From contig KN880610.1 in assembly GCA_000934385.1 (NCBI GenBank), forward strand, positions 1-48,634: a stretch of DNA of 48,634 bases, in the 5' to 3' direction. A program made the position numbers and the translations under genes. Under the pieces are notes generated by a model. The model worked only from the letters and a program-made list of their open reading frames with translations. It did no database searches and had not been told where the DNA came from. The first letter of the stretch is position 1. Each line of letters starts with the position of its first letter. Source of the DNA: Cylindrobasidium torrendii FP15055 ss-10. Lineage: Eukaryota > Basidiomycota > Agaricomycetes > Agaricales > Physalacriaceae. Positions 46,116-48,634 of this stretch are shown here, in pieces.

Positions 46116-48307
46116 CTACGCACTCCTTCCAGACAGAGAGCGTATAGCCCAGCGTCCCAATACCCTCAACACAATCTTGGGATGGAGCAGATCCGTGGGG
46201 GCGGCGTCCATCAGATGAGCATTGCGAATGAGCAAAGCGTCTGAAACAGTAATCAGTCGAGGCAAAAAAACAAACCGCGACCAGTGGACGTACGTATAGA
46301 GCCATCCTATGAGAGTTGAGTAAGTTGACAAGTCGACTTGAGCAGGTAGTGAATTTACCTCGGTGCAAAGGCGAAAAATCTCCTTCATGTATTTGCGCAT
46401 GAAAGAGCCCGTCTCGAGCGTCTCATGCTCCTCGGGGTCGGTTGTTGCAAAAGCATAGTCTGTAGAACTATGAGAAAATAGTAGGTATGGGTTACCAAAT
46501 CAACGTGCCATTCGTCTTAGGACTCTCCCTATAGAGTCATTGGTAAGTTGTCAATCTGAAGTCGATGAAGTGAGTGAAAGTTACAGTACTTACCACATCC
46601 CAGTAATCCTAGCGGCTTGCATCTTGAAGAAATCGCGTGACAATGTAGATGGAAGTCGGTCCTGGGTTCGTGCATTGTCGAGCAGACTGTTTAAGGTGAT
46701 ACCACCGACGAAAGATTTGGCAATGCCTTGACTGATTTCAGGTGCGTTTGGTGAGCACACCTATTGCACGATGATATATTGCAGAACCTGCGCACCCATA
46801 AAGAGGATTGATACGACAAACTGCATCCCCGAGTGCAACAAAGTTATTGGGAACATTGTCACAGAGTTGGTATTGACTCCAAAAACATGCAGCTTCAGGC
46901 GTGTGCGTGAGCAAAGATGTGGTGAATTCACTGTGTCGGGGACTCACGAACTTGGACAACACTCGTTGTGAGCGTGTCTTCGCAGTGGTGTAACATATCC
47001 AACGTTTCGAAGAGCCAATCCGGTAAAGGTTGTAGGCCCTTCAGACTACGGGCGAAATCGACGAGTCCGTCCACATTCGAAGGCAGTTCAGCTTCGGCCC
47101 ATCCTCCACAGCAGACGTGAACTACAGTGCTTAGTTCTTCGACGACCATAGATTTATGTAAATTTCATGACTCACGTCGATGCCCATCCATCCGTGCGAT
47201 GGCTATCCAACGATTATCGAGAGTTGGATCTGGCCAGTTGACGACAATACCACCTACTCCGCCGTCGTAGGTTCCGGGAATAGGGAGCTTCTCGCGGAGC
47301 TCGCGCGATGGAGCAAACTCGAAGGTGGAATAACGCATGCGAGGATTATACGTGCGTTTCTTGAGGTCTGTCACAAAGCCCGAGCGCTGTAGCCACTTGA
47401 CACCACCCTGGGTTGGGCCGGTGGAGTCTTGGAAGAATTTCAGTGTGAGCGGGCGATGTGACTGGAAGGATAGAGCGTACCGACAACGAGTGCTGCATCT
47501 AAATCATGTACCTCTCCATTATCGTCGCGGTAGCTGACGCCTTGTAGAAGACCTGGGTCATATTTGTGCGCCTTGACCCCGGTGACCGTACCGACGACCT
47601 GTTCGATGTTTGGGTAGCTTGTAGTATCGAGGACGAGTCGTCGAAGCAGTGTTTCTAATCCCCGTCTTCCTGCCCAGATGACGGTCGGAATAACTCCGCC
47701 AAAATGAGGGCGAATGTCTTTCGAGGGTATGCCCCAGTAGTAACTATTCCAATCACCTTCCGCCAGGCTGTATGATGATTATGATGAGAAAACTGTCGAA
47801 AACAACGCAGAGACGTGAGCATACATTATATTCCTTGCATTAGCTTCTTGAACAAACTTCTCAGGGAAGACTTGTTGAAAAATCTTGTACACAAAGTGCT
47901 GCGTCGCTGTAGACAGGGTTTAAATACCGTGCCAAGACCGACGGTGAAGCAGGCCGAGGATAGTAGTACGCACTTTGAAATGACTTGTACTGCATGACGC
48001 GCGCACGCTTACTGTCTTGATTCCACGAGTCCTTGCGTTGCGCATCCTCTGTGAGAAGCCAACTCTCGGGCTCGATGATGACGACGCGCTCAAAGTGGTC
48101 GGAGCAGACACGCGCCGCCAGTAGGCCGCCCATACTACATGACCATGCACGTCAACAACCACACGCGCCGGGTCGGGAAAAATAGCAAGTACCTCCCACC
48201 GCAGACTACAGCAGTACCAGGGATTCTCTGTGTATTCTGGCGCAGTCGTCCGAGTCGTGGGATGTCGTACCAGGCCGTACTGAGTGGTATGGGCCATCAA
48301 GTGGCAT
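46116..48307 (-). CDS. FAD-dependent monooxygenase-like oxidoreductase
   Basis: Group A flavoprotein-type fold, about 570 residues, with many introns. The proposed start (ATG at 48305-48307) is MPLDGPYHS joined by a 51-nt intron to RIPGTAVVCGGS, and by another to MGGLLAARVCSDHFERVVII. Together these form the FAD-binding beta-alpha-beta motif with GGSMGGLLAAR and a terminal Glu in EPESW. Further motifs are VVDSTGPTQGGVKWL-like DSTGPTQGGVKWLQ, VALGDAVCRINPLYGQGIAK (the GD motif, restored across an intron) and SFVGGITLNSLLD. The C-terminus ends LHPKIVLRVLGRWAIRSLSG. It lacks a signal peptide. The wording fits fungal FAD/NAD(P)-binding proteins of the phenol-hydroxylase/halogenase-like superfamily; its substrate is unknown. 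The first exon is inferred. Confidence 0.8.
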
Positions 48308-48634
48308 GTCCGGGTCACTGTATCTCGTAATCGACCCAGTGGAAACTCCCTCTGGAGACTGGACGGATCTATGCCATCAACACTTTGGCAAAGTGGTGCA
48401 CCGCGGCACGGGTGCTCCAGCAAAGTACATTTTTAGATAGTTTAATTATTTGAAGTACATTGGAAGTTGCCTGCTTTAGAGTCAGAGACCCATTTAAACA
48501 GCGGGATAAGGCAGTGTACACTACGAAGCACGACAGCTTGGGGAAGCAACGAAACCGAGAATGAAGTCAATTGATTGCACCAAGGTCTGCCGCGCACCAC
48601 CATCCTCTCCGAGTCTGCCTGACCGAAGTCAAAC
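48308..48634. other. Upstream flank, no gene seen
   Basis: Presumed promoter of the FAD oxidoreductase. No gene start is recognised before the window ends. Confidence 0.4.

Overview
The window is nuclear DNA of a filamentous basidiomycete, most likely an Agaricomycete (mushroom-forming fungus). Genes sit close together on both strands, nearly every one is cut by many short GT-AG introns (about 46-60 nt), and the gene content is fungal: a copper-radical glyoxal-oxidase-type enzyme, an Agaricomycete-type seven-helix membrane protein, fasciclin and dienelactone-hydrolase paralogs, and a CK1-like kinase with a fungal-type catalytic loop. No rRNA, convincing tRNA, CRISPR array, prophage or intact transposon was found. 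Exon boundaries were placed by eye from splice consensus and reading-frame continuity, so gene ends are firmer than internal junctions.

Layout. 1-847: AT-rich flank with a phased 21-bp palindromic repeat. 848-2555 (-): delta-12 fatty acid desaturase. 2863-4788 (-): CK1-like kinase whose catalytic loop reads HRDIQ instead of HRDIK. 5913-7573 (+): secreted two-domain fasciclin protein. 7840-11800 (+): Neo1-type P4-ATPase (lipid flippase). 12034-12576 (-): small JTB-like single-span membrane protein.

12903-19425: the most distinctive part, a tandem array of four dienelactone-hydrolase-family genes, all on the + strand. Genes 1 and 3 resemble each other, and genes 2 and 4 resemble each other (order A-B-A'-B'), which suggests duplication of a two-gene block. 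One unrelated hypothetical gene lies inside the array on the opposite strand. Genes 1 and 3 also share a promoter element, and gene 3 has precisely lost an intron that the other three keep around a 28-nt microexon.

20435-22903 (-): TCP11/Sok1-family protein. 22904-25189: a 2.3-kb gap with only weak ORFs. 25190-29368 (+): tubulin folding cofactor D. 29520-31508 (-): V-ATPase subunit B, convergent with cofactor D. 32116-33426 (+): seven-helix membrane protein. 34617-36840 (-): glyoxal-oxidase-like copper radical oxidase with a likely GPI anchor signal. 36841-38933: a 2.1-kb gap. 38934-39836 (-): conserved fungal protein. 40160-43320 (+): Prp6 splicing factor. 43588-45094 (+): Bud22 ribosome-biogenesis factor. 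46116-48307 (-): FAD-dependent monooxygenase-like protein.

Most loci are unrelated housekeeping genes (splicing, ribosome assembly, tubulin folding, vacuolar acidification, lipid asymmetry, lipid desaturation). The accessory part is the hydrolase array, the secreted fasciclin, the copper radical oxidase and the FAD oxidoreductase, which would suit extracellular oxidation and aromatic or lactone metabolism. A shared pathway is inference only.
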